From Streptomyces sp. NBC_01275 (GTDB taxonomy: Bacteria; Actinomycetota; Actinomycetes; Streptomycetales; Streptomycetaceae): 64,000 bases of DNA. The stretch is taken from NCBI RefSeq assembly GCF_026340655.1, contig NZ_JAPEOZ010000001.1, positions 9,052,001 through 9,116,000 of the forward strand, in the 5' to 3' direction. Shown in pieces: positions 1 through 8,153 of the stretch. The notes under the pieces were generated by a model. It was not told the DNA's origin. It saw only the letters and a list, made by a program, of their open reading frames with translations, and did not search any database. Each line of letters begins with the position of its first letter. The stretch's first letter is position 1. The position numbers and the translations under genes were made by a program.

Positions 1-658
1 CCGCGTCGACCCCGACGATGTCGTGGTCGAGCCGGCGCGCCTCGTGCAGCCGGGCGGCCGCCTGCTCCACGGGCGTACGGCCCGAGGCCTCCTCCCCGAT
101 GCGCAGCATCAGCTGGCGCAGCCCACGGGCCAGCCCCTCGATCGACTCCCCCGCCTCCTCCACCCACACCGGAGGGGGCAGCAGCAGATTGCAGCCGAGG
201 CCGACGACCGCGCCGATCAGCGTCTCCACCACCCGGGCCCAGGCGGTGTCCCCGACCGTGGTCACCCCGAGCACCAGCATGGCGCTGATCGCCACCTCGG
301 GCACGTACTCGTCGACGCGCACCAGATGTCCGACGGCCAGCGAGGCCACGATGAGCAGGGCCAGGCTCCACCAGGTCAGACCGACCAGCAGGCTGAAGGC
401 GATGGCGACCAGGACGCCGGCCACCACCGAGTTGACCCGCCGGATGCCGTTGGTGAGCGTGGCGTACAGGGTGACCTGGACGACCAGCAGCGCGGTCAGG
501 GGCGCGGTCAGCGGGGCGGGCTCAGGACTGAGGTGCAGCGCCACGACGTACGCCACCGTCGCCGCCGCGGCGGATCGCAGGGCCTGGACGACCACGGGTT
601 CCCGGTGGCGCCGCATGAACCGCACAAGGGGCGCCGCCCGCTCACGTACATCTCGCAT
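1..658 (-). CDS. FUSC/aromatic acid exporter family membrane protein (3' end beyond window)
   Basis: The reading frame starts at an ATG at 658 and runs open to the left edge, giving at least 219 residues. After a basic N-terminus there are about four hydrophobic segments (residues ~25-150), including a TWWSLALLIVASLAVGHLV stretch, then a soluble part beginning PPPVWVEEAGESIEGLARGL that is typical of the cytoplasmic region behind the first FUSC membrane module. The family is linked to proton-driven efflux of aromatic carboxylic acids, but the substrate cannot be read here. The gene stands alone on the minus strand with about 190 bp to the next gene. Confident as to family, not as to substrate. 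Confidence 0.75.
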   Translation of the reverse strand, partial: MRDVRERAAPLVRFMRRHREPVVVQALRSAAAATVAYVVALHLSPEPAPLTAPLTALLVVQVTLYATLTNGIRRVNSVVAGVLVAIAFSLLVGLTWWSLALLIVASLAVGHLVRVDEYVPEVAISAMLVLGVTTVGDTAWARVVETLIGAVVGLGCNLLLPPPVWVEEAGESIEGLARGLRQLMLRIGEEASGRTPVEQAAARLHEARRLDHDIVGVDA

Positions 659-845
659 CCCCAGTCCAGTTCCCTTTCCCCGTCGGCCCGGAACGTTTCT
701 GCAGCATCTTGCGCCACTCGACGGGGAACTCGGCTCCCTTGAGGACGGTGACTGTCCGCGACGGAGCCTAGACGGTCCCGACCAGGCAGGGAAGGCCGGG
801 CGGGGCCCGGCAGGAGCGCCGGGCCGGGAGGGTGGGCGGGGAAGG

Positions 846-1340
846 TCAGGCGTACAGCCTGTCGAGGAAGGCCGACAGGTTGCCCGTCGTCCGGTCGATC
901 TGCTCCTCCAGGGTGAGGCTCTCCTCGAACCGGCCCCCGGACGCGGGGACCTTCCTGCCGCGCAGGTAGAGGGAGCAGTCGAGGTCCGTGCACATGTACA
1001 GACCGACCGAGTTGCCCTCGCGGCCCGCCGCACCCGTCTTGCGGGCCGTCATCAGCGAGACTCCGCCGCCCGGATGGGTGGTCAGACAGAGCGAGCACAT
1101 GCTGCGGTGCAGGAGGCTGCGCCGCGACGACGGGAAGCGCAGGGTCACGCCGACGAGCCGGTCCTGCCGTTCGGCGACGAGGTAGCTGCGGTCGGGCGCG
1201 CCGGGATCGCGCCAGCCGAGGAAGTCCAGGTCGTCCCACGGTCGTTGGTCGAGATCGCGGGGGACGGCCAGGCGGGCGGCCTCGCCCTTGGAGCAGTTGA
1301 CGAACGAGGTGCGAATGTCGCGCTCGGTGAGGGACTTCAT
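846..1340 (-). CDS. FBP-domain protein (FusB-like C-terminal zinc finger)
   Basis: 164 residues. Four cysteines in two pairs (C82/C85 in MCSLC and C117/C122 in MCTDLDC) with a GGGVSLMTARKTG loop between them match the treble-clef zinc finger of the elongation factor G-binding protein (FBP_C) family. In staphylococci the FusB members of this family bind EF-G and relieve fusidic acid inhibition; in actinomycetes the single-domain form is common and its role is not settled. The start ATG is preceded by a purine-rich GGAGACATCCC stretch. Short AT-rich TAGAGGTATTAGG upstream (about 1368-1383) may hold the promoter. Confidence 0.8.
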   Translation of the reverse strand: MKSLTERDIRTSFVNCSKGEAARLAVPRDLDQRPWDDLDFLGWRDPGAPDRSYLVAERQDRLVGVTLRFPSSRRSLLHRSMCSLCLTTHPGGGVSLMTARKTGAAGREGNSVGLYMCTDLDCSLYLRGRKVPASGGRFEESLTLEEQIDRTTGNLSAFLDRLYA

Positions 1341-1423
1341 GGGATGTCTCCGGAAGCTCGGCTAAAACCTAGAGGTATTAGGTTAGGGAGCCGTGGCACG
1401 CGCGGGCCAGTGAATTTCCCGGT

Positions 1424-2023
1424 TCACCCCTGCACAGGGTGGAGCGCCTGCCAGGCCAGCCGTCGGTCCGCGCCCTCGCCGACGTCGGTGAGGAACTCGT
1501 CCAGGGCCAGGAACTCCTGCCAGACCGGCCGCCCGCTCGCGCGCGACAGCTCGGCCACGACCAGGTCCTCCAGGGCCGCCACCCGCTTGTTCTTCCACAC
1601 CTTGTCGGCCAGGCTCACCAGCAGATCCTCGACGCCGACGCCGGAGGCCTCCCAGGAGGCATGGGTCCCGGCGAAGCGCGCCAGCTCGGGACGGACCCCG
1701 TGCGCCAGCAACAGCTCCCGCCCGGCCTCCTCGTGCCGGGCGCCCGGACCGGACAGCTCGCCCGGGTGCAGGACCTTGCCGACGTCGTGCGTGGCCGCGC
1801 CGAACAGCACGGCCTCCCGGTCCACGGCCAGCGCCGGGCAGGACAGCCCGACCCGGTCGAGGAGTTGTGCGGCCACGTCGTGCACGGCCCGCAGATGGGC
1901 GACGAGCCGGGGCGGCGCGCCGATTTCCGCCAGCAGCTCGGCGACGGCCACGGGGAGCGGGCGCAGCGACGGGTCCGACGTCTCGTCCAGGGCGATCGAC
2001 AGCACGTGCGGGGTGGTGGTCAC
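1424..2023 (-). CDS. HD-domain phosphohydrolase-like protein
   Basis: 199 residues from a GTG at 2023. The metal-binding pattern of HD proteins is visible: H48, the H79-D80 pair in GAATHDVGK, a following HEEAG histidine and a late aspartate in SLADKVWK. HD enzymes hydrolyse nucleotides or cyclic nucleotides; the substrate is not evident. A longer frame runs upstream to 2368 but is low-complexity and overlaps the promoter region of the divergent kinase gene, so the VTTTPHVLSIAL start was preferred. Monocistronic. Confidence 0.75.
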   Translation of the reverse strand: MTTTPHVLSIALDETSDPSLRPLPVAVAELLAEIGAPPRLVAHLRAVHDVAAQLLDRVGLSCPALAVDREAVLFGAATHDVGKVLHPGELSGPGARHEEAGRELLLAHGVRPELARFAGTHASWEASGVGVEDLLVSLADKVWKNKRVAALEDLVVAELSRASGRPVWQEFLALDEFLTDVGEGADRRLAWQALHPVQG

Positions 2024-2072
2024 CGGGCCAGGGTAGTCAGCCGGTCCGGTGTGAGGGACGGCGGCCGGACAC

Positions 2073-2217
2073 CGTGACCGGCCGTCCGGGACGCGTTCCG
2101 TACCCTGTACCGGGACCGCGCGCCCGACGCCGACGCCGACGGCCCGGCCGTCGAGACGCGGCTCAACGGGCTGATCGGGGAAGGGCGTTGCGTCGAGGGC
2201 GGGTACGCGGCCGGCTG
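2073..2217 (+). other. Intergenic stretch with a possible coding remnant
   Basis: Between the HD gene and the kinase gene one forward frame reads PAVRDAFRTLYRDRAPDADA and then about 27 more residues to a TGA at 2215, directly after an in-frame TGA. It has codon bias like real genes here but no start codon, so it looks like the tail or an internal piece of a deleted gene. I cannot name the family. It could equally be chance, since long open frames are common at this GC content. Confidence 0.3.
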
Positions 2218-2240
2218 ACCGAGGGAGAAGGGGTGGGCGC

Positions 2241-3218
2241 ATGGTGAGGGACTCCTGGGAGCGGGCCCGGAGCGTGCTGGAGGCCGCGGGCGTCCCGCCC
2301 GACCGCCTCGCCGGTGTCCGTCCGCTCAGCGGTGGCACGTACAACACCGTCGAGGAGCTTCGCCTCACGGACGGCAGTCGCTACGTGATGAAGGTCGCCC
2401 CCACTGCGGTGGGCCTGCGCTACGAGAGCCGACTGCTGGTCGGGGAGGCGGAGTTCTGCCGCGGTGCGGCCGAGGCCGAGGTGCCGGCGCCCCGGGTCGT
2501 GACCCTCGACGGGCCACGGCTGCTGCTGACGCTGTGCCCGGGCGACCCCTGGGACGGTTCGCTCACGGCCGCCGAACAGACGCGGCTGCGCACGGAGCTG
2601 GGCCGTCAGGTCGCCCGACTGCACGAGGTGACCGGGCCCGGGTTCGGCTACCCGACCGGCGCGTTCGGCCCGCTCGCCCCCGACTGGCGCACCGCGTTCA
2701 CCGCGATGTTCGACGCCATCCTGGCCGACGCCCGCCACTACGGAGCCCGACTGCCCCGCCCCGCCGACGAGGTGGCCGCCGTCGCCCGGGCCGCCTACGA
2801 CGCCCTCGACGAGGTCACCGTCCCGCGCCTCGTCCACTTCGACCTGTGGCCCGGCAACATCCTGGTCGACCGCGCGGACGGGGACGCCCGCATCGGCGGT
2901 CTCATCGACGGCGAGCGGATGTTCTGGGGCGACCCGCTCGCCGACTTCGTCTCCCTGGCGCTGCTGGGGGACATCAGGAAGGACGAGGCGTTCCTCGAGG
3001 GCTATCGCGGGGCCGGAGGGCGGGCGGTGTTCGACGCGTCCGCCCGCCTGCGGCTCGCCCTCTACCGCACCTACCTCTACCTGATCATGCTCACCGAGAC
3101 GGTCCCACGGGCGACCGGCGCGGATCACGACCGCTGGGTGCAGGAGGCGGTCGCCCCGGAGCTCGTCGTCGCGCTGGACGAGATCGCCGACGCGGACGTC
3201 TCTTGGCTCACACCGTGA
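2241..3218 (+). CDS. Aminoglycoside phosphotransferase (APH) family kinase
   Basis: 325 residues with protein-kinase-like small-molecule kinase signatures: a glycine-rich SGGTYNTV loop (~30), a VMKVAP lysine (~51), the catalytic loop LVHFDLWPGNILV (Brenner motif, ~198-210) and a metal-binding LIDGERMFWGDPLADF. Members phosphorylate hydroxyl groups of aminoglycosides, macrolides, choline, homoserine or sugars using ATP; nothing shows which. ATG is preceded by GAGGGAGAAGGGG with suitable spacing. Possibly resistance or sugar kinase; antibiotic resistance should not be assumed. Confidence 0.8.
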   Translation: MVRDSWERARSVLEAAGVPPDRLAGVRPLSGGTYNTVEELRLTDGSRYVMKVAPTAVGLRYESRLLVGEAEFCRGAAEAEVPAPRVVTLDGPRLLLTLCPGDPWDGSLTAAEQTRLRTELGRQVARLHEVTGPGFGYPTGAFGPLAPDWRTAFTAMFDAILADARHYGARLPRPADEVAAVARAAYDALDEVTVPRLVHFDLWPGNILVDRADGDARIGGLIDGERMFWGDPLADFVSLALLGDIRKDEAFLEGYRGAGGRAVFDASARLRLALYRTYLYLIMLTETVPRATGADHDRWVQEAVAPELVVALDEIADADVSWLTP

Positions 3219-3296
3219 ACTAAGGGGCGGAGAACAGCGCGCCAGGGCCACCCGCAAGGGTATGCCGCAGGTCGGGCAAGGCATGAAGGGAGCCGC

Positions 3297-3609
3297 ATGG
3301 CGGTGGGGAACGGGCGCACGGTGCGCGATCTCAGGCGGGCCAACCGCACGGCCGTGCTGCAGCGGCTCTACTTCGGACCCCTCAGCCGCTTCGAGCTCGG
3401 CCCGGCCACCGGACTGAGCTCCGGCTCGGTCAGCAACGTCGTCGGCGACCTGGTCGCCGACGGGCTGGTCGCCGACGGGCTGGTCGAGGAGGCCGGCAGC
3501 GTCGACTCCGACCGCGGCCGTCCCCGCACCCTGCTGCGCGGCGCCCCCAGAACCCGCCTGGCGCACAGCACTGGAGGAACGCGCCCCGAGAGATCAGTCA
3601 GATCAGTGA
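3297..3609 (+). pseudogene. ROK family transcriptional repressor, internally deleted
   Basis: The first ~80 residues are the winged-helix N-terminus of a ROK repressor (TVRDLRRANRTAVLQRLYFG, then SRFELGPATGLSSGSVSNVV and the DSDRGRPRTLL hinge). At about 3540 homology stops. In another frame the sequence then reads PAWRTALEERAPRDQSDQ to a TGA at 3607, which looks like a ROK C-terminus. The sugar-kinase-like middle (~300 residues) is missing, so an internal deletion with frameshift is the simplest reading. A 15-bp tandem duplication (CTGGTCGCCGACGGG twice, ~3458-3487) inserts five extra residues in the wing. The residual HTH peptide could still be made and bind DNA. Confidence 0.7.
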
Positions 3610-3627
3610 GGCTCCGCCGGGCAGGCC

Positions 3628-4599
3628 CTACGCGGCGAACGCGTTCACGCCCGTCAGCTCCGCCGACAGCTCCCACAGGCGCGCCGCCTGCTCCGGGTCC
3701 GTCGCCCAGTCCTTCACGCCGACCCGCTCGCCGTCCGCGGGGGCGGGCTCGGCGATGTCGCAGTCCTCGAGGTAGACGCCGCCCAGGCCGTCCAGCTGGG
3801 GCGAGGTCGCGGCCCAGACCTGCGTGGCCGCGCCCTGCTGCGGGGTCTTGAAGCCATCGGGGTCCAGCAGGTTGCCCTCCTCGTCGATCCAGCCGCGCTC
3901 CACCATCTCCTGGCGCTCCAGATGTCGCTGGAGGGGGGTGAGGATGGCTCCGGGGTGGAGGGAGAAGGCCCGTACGCCGCGCTCCCGGGCCAACCGGTCG
4001 AGGTGGACGGCGAACAGCACGTTCGCGGTCTTGGCCTGGCCGTACGCCTCCCACTTGTCGTAGCCGCGCCGCCAGTGGACGTCGTCCCATCGCATCCCCC
4101 CGGCGTGGTGGCCGCGCGAGGAGACGGAGACGACGCGGGCGCCGCCGGGCTCGATCGCCGGCCACAGCCGGTTGACGAGGGCGAAGTGGCCGAGGTGGTT
4201 GGTGGCGAACTGCGCCTCCCAGCCGGGCCCCACCCGGCTCTCCGGGCAGGCCATGATCCCGGCGTTGCCGATCACGATGTCGACGGTGCGGCCGGAGGCG
4301 AGGAACCGGTCGGCGAAGGCGCGCACGCTCTCCAGGTCGCCGAGGTCGAGCTCGTCGGTCTCGACGCCGTCGATCCCGGAGAGGTTCTCCCGGGCCGTCT
4401 CCGGGCGGCGGGCGGGGACGACGACGTGGGCGCCGGCGCCGGTCAGGGCGCGGGTGGTCTCCAGGCCGAGGCCGGAGTAGCCGCCCGTGACGATCGCCAG
4501 CTTCCCGGTGAGGTCGATGCCCCGCACGACGTCGTCGGCGGTGCTCGAGGCCTCGAAGCCCGAGCCGATCTTGTGCTGTGCGGTATCGCTGTTGCTCAT
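3628..4599 (-). CDS. Short-chain dehydrogenase/reductase (retinol dehydrogenase-like)
   Basis: 323 residues. Classical SDR signatures: cofactor loop TGGYSGLG (~38-45), basic residue after beta-2 (PARRPE, suggesting NADP preference), NAGIM, catalytic SVSSRG serine and YGQAKTAN (Tyr-x3-Lys), followed by LHPGAILTPL. An oxidoreductase of unknown carbonyl or hydroxyl substrate. The 3' end runs up against the decayed ROK gene on the other strand. Start ATG at 4599; the region upstream carries three copies of GACCCGGCGGGAA-like sequence. Confidence 0.88.
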   Translation of the reverse strand: MSNSDTAQHKIGSGFEASSTADDVVRGIDLTGKLAIVTGGYSGLGLETTRALTGAGAHVVVPARRPETARENLSGIDGVETDELDLGDLESVRAFADRFLASGRTVDIVIGNAGIMACPESRVGPGWEAQFATNHLGHFALVNRLWPAIEPGGARVVSVSSRGHHAGGMRWDDVHWRRGYDKWEAYGQAKTANVLFAVHLDRLARERGVRAFSLHPGAILTPLQRHLERQEMVERGWIDEEGNLLDPDGFKTPQQGAATQVWAATSPQLDGLGGVYLEDCDIAEPAPADGERVGVKDWATDPEQAARLWELSAELTGVNAFAA

Positions 4600-4989
4600 G
4601 GTCCGAACGCTACGAATTGGAGTGCTCTCGAAGTCAAGTGCGACCCGGCGGGAAATCGAGCGCGACCCGGCGGGAAGCCGAGCGTGCCCCGGACATGAGG
4701 AAGCCCCGACCGGACGGGGGATCGCGGTCGGGGCGGTCGAGCGGTGGGCACGGATGGCGGTCGCCTCTCGGCGAAAGGCTCCACAGGGCTTCAGCCGAAC
4801 GATCGTCCCTGTGGGCGAATGGTGAGGCCCGGGGACACTGTCCCATCCGCACCCACGGACGGTTCAACCGGAAGCCGCCCACGGCTGTTCCCGCACCGGG
4901 CGCGCCCGACGGTGAGGTGCGTCACCACCCCTCGACGGTGACCGCCCGCGACGGGTCACCACCCTTCGACGGTCACCGTCCCGCGCCGT
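4600..4989. other. 390-bp gap with hairpin and short repeats, no gene seen
   Basis: No frame here has recognisable protein content. It holds GCGACCCGGCGGGAA-type repeats just upstream of the SDR gene (~4638-4680), a strong hairpin (4703-4734), and near 4918-4980 two copies of GTCACCACCCYTCGACGGTSACCG that are partly palindromic. The repeat pair close to the PHP gene stop may act in termination. Confidence 0.5.
4692..4734 (+). terminator. Hairpin of a conserved GACATG-GCCCCG element
   Basis: GCCCCGACCG (4703-4712) pairs perfectly with CGGTCGGGGC (4725-4734) around a 12-nt GACGGGGGATCG loop, preceded by GACATGAGGAA. A second copy with compensatory stem changes lies at 17315-17356. Likely a factor-independent terminator or processed 3' end; here no forward gene precedes it, so it may serve the PHP gene on the minus strand or be a leftover. 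Confidence 0.6.
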
Positions 4990-6051
4990 TCACTCGCCCT
5001 TCCGTGTCCACGCCAGCAGTTCCTCCGCCGGCCAGGTGTTCACGATCCGCTCCGCGGGCACCTCGCACTCCTCGGCCCGCGCGCAGCCGAGGATCTGCCA
5101 GTCCAGCTGGCCGGGCGCGTGGGCGTCGGTGTCCACGGAGAACAGCACGCCCGCCGCCACGGCCCGGCGCAGCAGCCGGCGCGGCGGGTCGAGCCGCTCG
5201 GGCCGGCTGTTGATCTCCACGGCCGTGCCGGACTCGGCGCACGCGGCGAACACCTCGTCCGCGTCGAACCGCGACTCGGCCCGCCCCTGCTCCGTCCCCG
5301 GCCGTCCGCGCCGCCCCGCCTGCGACCGGCTCCGCCCGGTCAGCAGCCGCCCGGTGCAGTGCCCGAGCACGTCGGCGTGCGGATCGCGTACGGCGTTCAC
5401 CATCCGCCGGGTCATCGCGCGGGCGTCCATGCGCAGCTTGGAGTGCACGGACACGACCACCAGGTCGAGCCGTTCCAGCAGCTCCGGTTCCTGGTCGAGG
5501 GAGCCGTCGTCGAGGATGTCGCACTCGATGCCGGTCAGCAGCCGGAACGGCGCCCAGGACGCGTTGAGCTCCTCGACCACGTCCAGCTGTCGGCGCAGGC
5601 GCTCCGCAGTGAGCCCGTGGGCCACCGTGAGCCGGGGCGAGTGGTCGGTCAGCACGGCCCAGTCATGGCCGAGCGCGGCCGCCGTGCGGCCCATGTCCTC
5701 GATCGGGCTGCCGCCGTCCGACCAGTCGGAGTGCAGATGGCAGTCCCCGCGCAGCAGCTCCCGCAGCCGTGCGCCGGCGCCGTCCGTGAGCGGTTTGCCG
5801 GCCTCGTCCTCCACCGTGCGCAGATAGGCCGGGACGTCCCCGGCGAGCGCCTCGCGCACCACCTGGCCGGTCTTCGGGCCGACCCCCTTCAACGCCTCCA
5901 GCGTCCCCGTCTGCGCCCGCCGGGAGATCTCCTCCGCCGACAGCTCCGCCAGCACCCCGGCCGCCGTGCGGAAGGCCTTGACGCGGTACGTCGGCGCCAG
6001 GGACCGCTCCAGCAGGAAGGCGATCCGGTCCAGGGCCTCGACGGGATCCAT
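4990..6051 (-). CDS. PHP-domain protein with helix-hairpin-helix N-terminus (PolX-like without polymerase)
   Basis: 353 residues from ATG 6051, chosen because GGAGGTGGCG sits just upstream; a frame extension to 6078 lacks this. Residues ~1-95 carry a DNA-binding HhH (LKGVGPKTG). The rest is a PHP phosphoesterase domain with its metal ligands: CHLHSDWSDG, LTDHS, GIECDI, SVHSK, GHCTGR, EINSRPERLDPPRR and SVDTDAHAPGQLD. In bacterial family-X DNA polymerases this layout follows a polymerase domain, which is absent. Probably a metal-dependent nuclease or phosphatase acting on DNA ends; role inferred. Confidence 0.82.
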   Translation of the reverse strand: MDPVEALDRIAFLLERSLAPTYRVKAFRTAAGVLAELSAEEISRRAQTGTLEALKGVGPKTGQVVREALAGDVPAYLRTVEDEAGKPLTDGAGARLRELLRGDCHLHSDWSDGGSPIEDMGRTAAALGHDWAVLTDHSPRLTVAHGLTAERLRRQLDVVEELNASWAPFRLLTGIECDILDDGSLDQEPELLERLDLVVVSVHSKLRMDARAMTRRMVNAVRDPHADVLGHCTGRLLTGRSRSQAGRRGRPGTEQGRAESRFDADEVFAACAESGTAVEINSRPERLDPPRRLLRRAVAAGVLFSVDTDAHAPGQLDWQILGCARAEECEVPAERIVNTWPAEELLAWTRKGE

Positions 6052-6145
6052 CGCCACCTCCTGGCTCCACTGTCTCACCCGGCCGGGTGAATTGAGTGGT
6101 TCTGGGAGGATTCGTGATCATCGATTGCGCTCTACAGTTTCTTAC

Positions 6146-6388
6146 ATGACCGAAGTCGCGAGCCCTTACATCTCCCATCCGCGGATCATGGTGCTCGGGG
6201 TGCAGCCGGGCACGCCGCCGTTCCGGATCGTGGAAATCGACGGCGAGGTGGTGGGTCAGGCGTGGGCCGTCACCGACGTCCTGAAGACGGCCGCCGCGTT
6301 CGGCATCACGGTCCACGACCTCGACGATCCGGACGTGGTGCGCTGGGTCGGCGGGGACAGGTACACGTGGACGCCACGGCACCGCTGA
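6146..6388 (+). CDS. Conserved small actinobacterial protein, possibly leaderless
   Basis: 80 residues (MTEVASPYISHPRIMVLGVQ then ...VVGQAWAVTDVLKTAAAFGI and a WVGGDRYTWTPRHR end). I do not recognise a named domain, but composition and codon bias are those of a real gene and similar short proteins are common in Streptomyces. There is no Shine-Dalgarno; a TACAGT box lies 7 bp before the ATG with TTCGTG 16 bp further up, which fits a leaderless transcript. Divergent from the PHP gene. Confidence 0.65.
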   Translation: MTEVASPYISHPRIMVLGVQPGTPPFRIVEIDGEVVGQAWAVTDVLKTAAAFGITVHDLDDPDVVRWVGGDRYTWTPRHR

Positions 6389-6421
6389 TCGTCCTGTCCC
6401 CGTGCGCTCACCCGCGTCCTG

Positions 6422-7126
6422 TCAGGCGCGCTGCTTCCGTGCGCGCTGCTTCCGGGCGTGCACGGCCCGGCTCACCCGGCGTCCGAGCAGCAGGTAACCG
6501 ATCAGCGCGCCGGTGGTGTTGAGGATGACGTCGTCGATGTCGAAGGCCCGTCCGGTCACCAGCGCGCCCTGGGCGAACTCCACCAGCAGCATCACGGTCG
6601 CGGTGAGCAGCAGGACCCGCAGCAGCCCGCGCGTCTGGGGCGCGACGACCGGCACCAGGATGCCGAAGGGCACGCCCAGCAGCAGGTTCCCGCCGATCTG
6701 CTTCACCGCGTCGCGCAGCGCGGGCTGATCCAGGTAGGCCTTCAGCGACTCGCCCGGCCGCAGGTTGGAGTGCACCAGGGACACGGACGCGGGGGACGGC
6801 TCCAGGGTGAGCCGGGCGAGCACGACGGCGAACGCCACCATGAACGCGAAGGCCACCAGCATCGCCAGCAGCCGCAGCGGCCACGGCAACGGCCGCCGCT
6901 CGCTGCGCGCCCGTCGCTCCGACTTCTTCGCCGCGCCGGGCTCCACGGTCTTCTTCTCGGCCGCGGCGGGCTCCGCGGTCCTCTTCCTCGGCCAGACGAA
7001 CGCCGGCGCCCGCTTCTTCTCCGGCGCGGCGGGCTCTACGGCCTTCCGCGCGGGCGGCGCCGGCTTCTCGCCCTTGGGGGTGCGCAGGCGGAACACGGCA
7101 CGTGGACGTGAGGCTGTTCGGGCCAT
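6422..7126 (-). CDS. VanZ family membrane protein with long charged N-terminal tail
   Basis: 234 residues. Residues 1-80 are low-complexity, Lys/Pro/Ala/Glu-rich (repeats around EPAAPEKK, EPAAAEKK, EPGAAKK). Then four membrane segments with the VanZ hallmarks GGNLLLGVPFGILVPVV and RAFDIDDVILNTTGALIGYL, ending in a basic RKQRARKQR tail. VanZ of enterococci gives low teicoplanin resistance; most family members have no assigned role, probably at the cell envelope. Downstream of its start lies the terminator of the DUF4230 gene. Confidence 0.82.
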   Translation of the reverse strand: MARTASRPRAVFRLRTPKGEKPAPPARKAVEPAAPEKKRAPAFVWPRKRTAEPAAAEKKTVEPGAAKKSERRARSERRPLPWPLRLLAMLVAFAFMVAFAVVLARLTLEPSPASVSLVHSNLRPGESLKAYLDQPALRDAVKQIGGNLLLGVPFGILVPVVAPQTRGLLRVLLLTATVMLLVEFAQGALVTGRAFDIDDVILNTTGALIGYLLLGRRVSRAVHARKQRARKQRA

Positions 7127-7207
7127 GCGGTCCTCCAGTTGTCAACCGACCTGCGTCCTAAGGCGGTTACCCGCGAACGGCCCGAGGATGCGGGCGAAGA
7201 GGACGAG

Positions 7208-7260
7208 GGTGAAGGGGCGCGTCGGCGAGGGACTCGCCCCACCCGACGTACCCCTTCACC
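7208..7260 (-). terminator. Nested hairpin after the DUF4230 gene
   Basis: GGTGAAGGGG (7208-7217) pairs with CCCCTTCACC (7251-7260); inside it CGTCGG pairs with CCGACG and GCGAG with CTCGC. It lies 18 bp past the DUF4230 stop, so it most likely ends that transcript before the VanZ gene. Confidence 0.7.
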
Positions 7261-7277
7261 CCGGTGTCTCTGGCGTC

Positions 7278-7940
7278 TCAGGCGCCGTAGGCCACGGTCA
7301 CCTCCTTGAAGCCCAGGGAGCTCAGGAGCCCCTTGAGCATGTCGGTGGTGTTCTTCTCGGCGCGCGTGGTCAGCTCGCTGTCCTTCGCCGCCTCGCCGAT
7401 GTGCTTGACCGCGAGCTTCTGGACGGCCTGCTCGCCGTTGGGGTTGTCCGAGAACAGGTCGCCGAGGCGGTCCAGGAGACCGCGCTGCTTGGAGACCGCG
7501 TAGGAGCGGTCCGGGTCGAGCGCCGGCTTGCCGAGCAGGGCGTGCGGCAGCCGGAGCGTGGCCGAGGTGCGGTCGTCGTTGACCTTCACGTCGTCGTCGC
7601 CGAGCTTGCCGAGGTCGACGTAGGCGTCCACGGTGCCCGCGCCGACGTACAGCGTGCGGGTGCCGCGGAGCGCGTCGGGGAGGTACTTGGCGTCCTTCTC
7701 CAGGTCCACGACGACCTGGAAGTTGCCGGAGGCGGCGTCGTAACGGCTCATGTCCTGGATGGACTTGAGCAGGGCGGGACCCGAGCGGTCGCGGGTCTCG
7801 GTGCCGAAGAGGTCGCGCAGTCCGGGGAGCAGGCTCAGACTGATCCCGGCGAACATCACCACGAGCACGACCACGACGGCGGTGAGCACCTTGGCCCAGC
7901 CGGGCAGACGCCTGGGGAGGCGCTTGTTGGGAGTCGTCAT
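7278..7940 (-). CDS. DUF4230 membrane-anchored protein
   Basis: 220 residues from ATG 7940, preceded by GGAAGGAGGGCC. One N-terminal membrane helix (~15-40, AKVLTAVVVVLVVMFAGISL) is followed by an outside domain with the DUF4230 pattern SIQDMSRYDAASGNFQVVVD and RTLYVGAGTVDAYVDLG. Function unknown in the family. Nothing around it suggests a partner: it is followed by a strong hairpin and faces a PRPP synthetase gene across 210 bp. Confidence 0.8.
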   Translation of the reverse strand: MTTPNKRLPRRLPGWAKVLTAVVVVLVVMFAGISLSLLPGLRDLFGTETRDRSGPALLKSIQDMSRYDAASGNFQVVVDLEKDAKYLPDALRGTRTLYVGAGTVDAYVDLGKLGDDDVKVNDDRTSATLRLPHALLGKPALDPDRSYAVSKQRGLLDRLGDLFSDNPNGEQAVQKLAVKHIGEAAKDSELTTRAEKNTTDMLKGLLSSLGFKEVTVAYGA

Positions 7941-8153
7941 GTCGACGGCCCTCCTTCCTACTGACCGGATTCCCGCCAATTCCCCTGCCAGACCGGCTTG
8001 TTGGCAACCTGTGACAAGAGACTTCCGGAGGTCGGACGCCGTCACCCGTTCGGCGGCCGTCCGACCACTGTGCCGTCGAGTGGGCAAAACGGACGTGGTC
8101 CGTAGCATGAGAGATCCCGACTCCAGCCGGACATGGTCAGCGAGGAGCCGATC

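Noticed and set aside
2241..3218. Assigning antibiotic resistance to the APH-family kinase
   Set aside because: Only general kinase motifs are visible; many actinobacterial members act on other metabolites.
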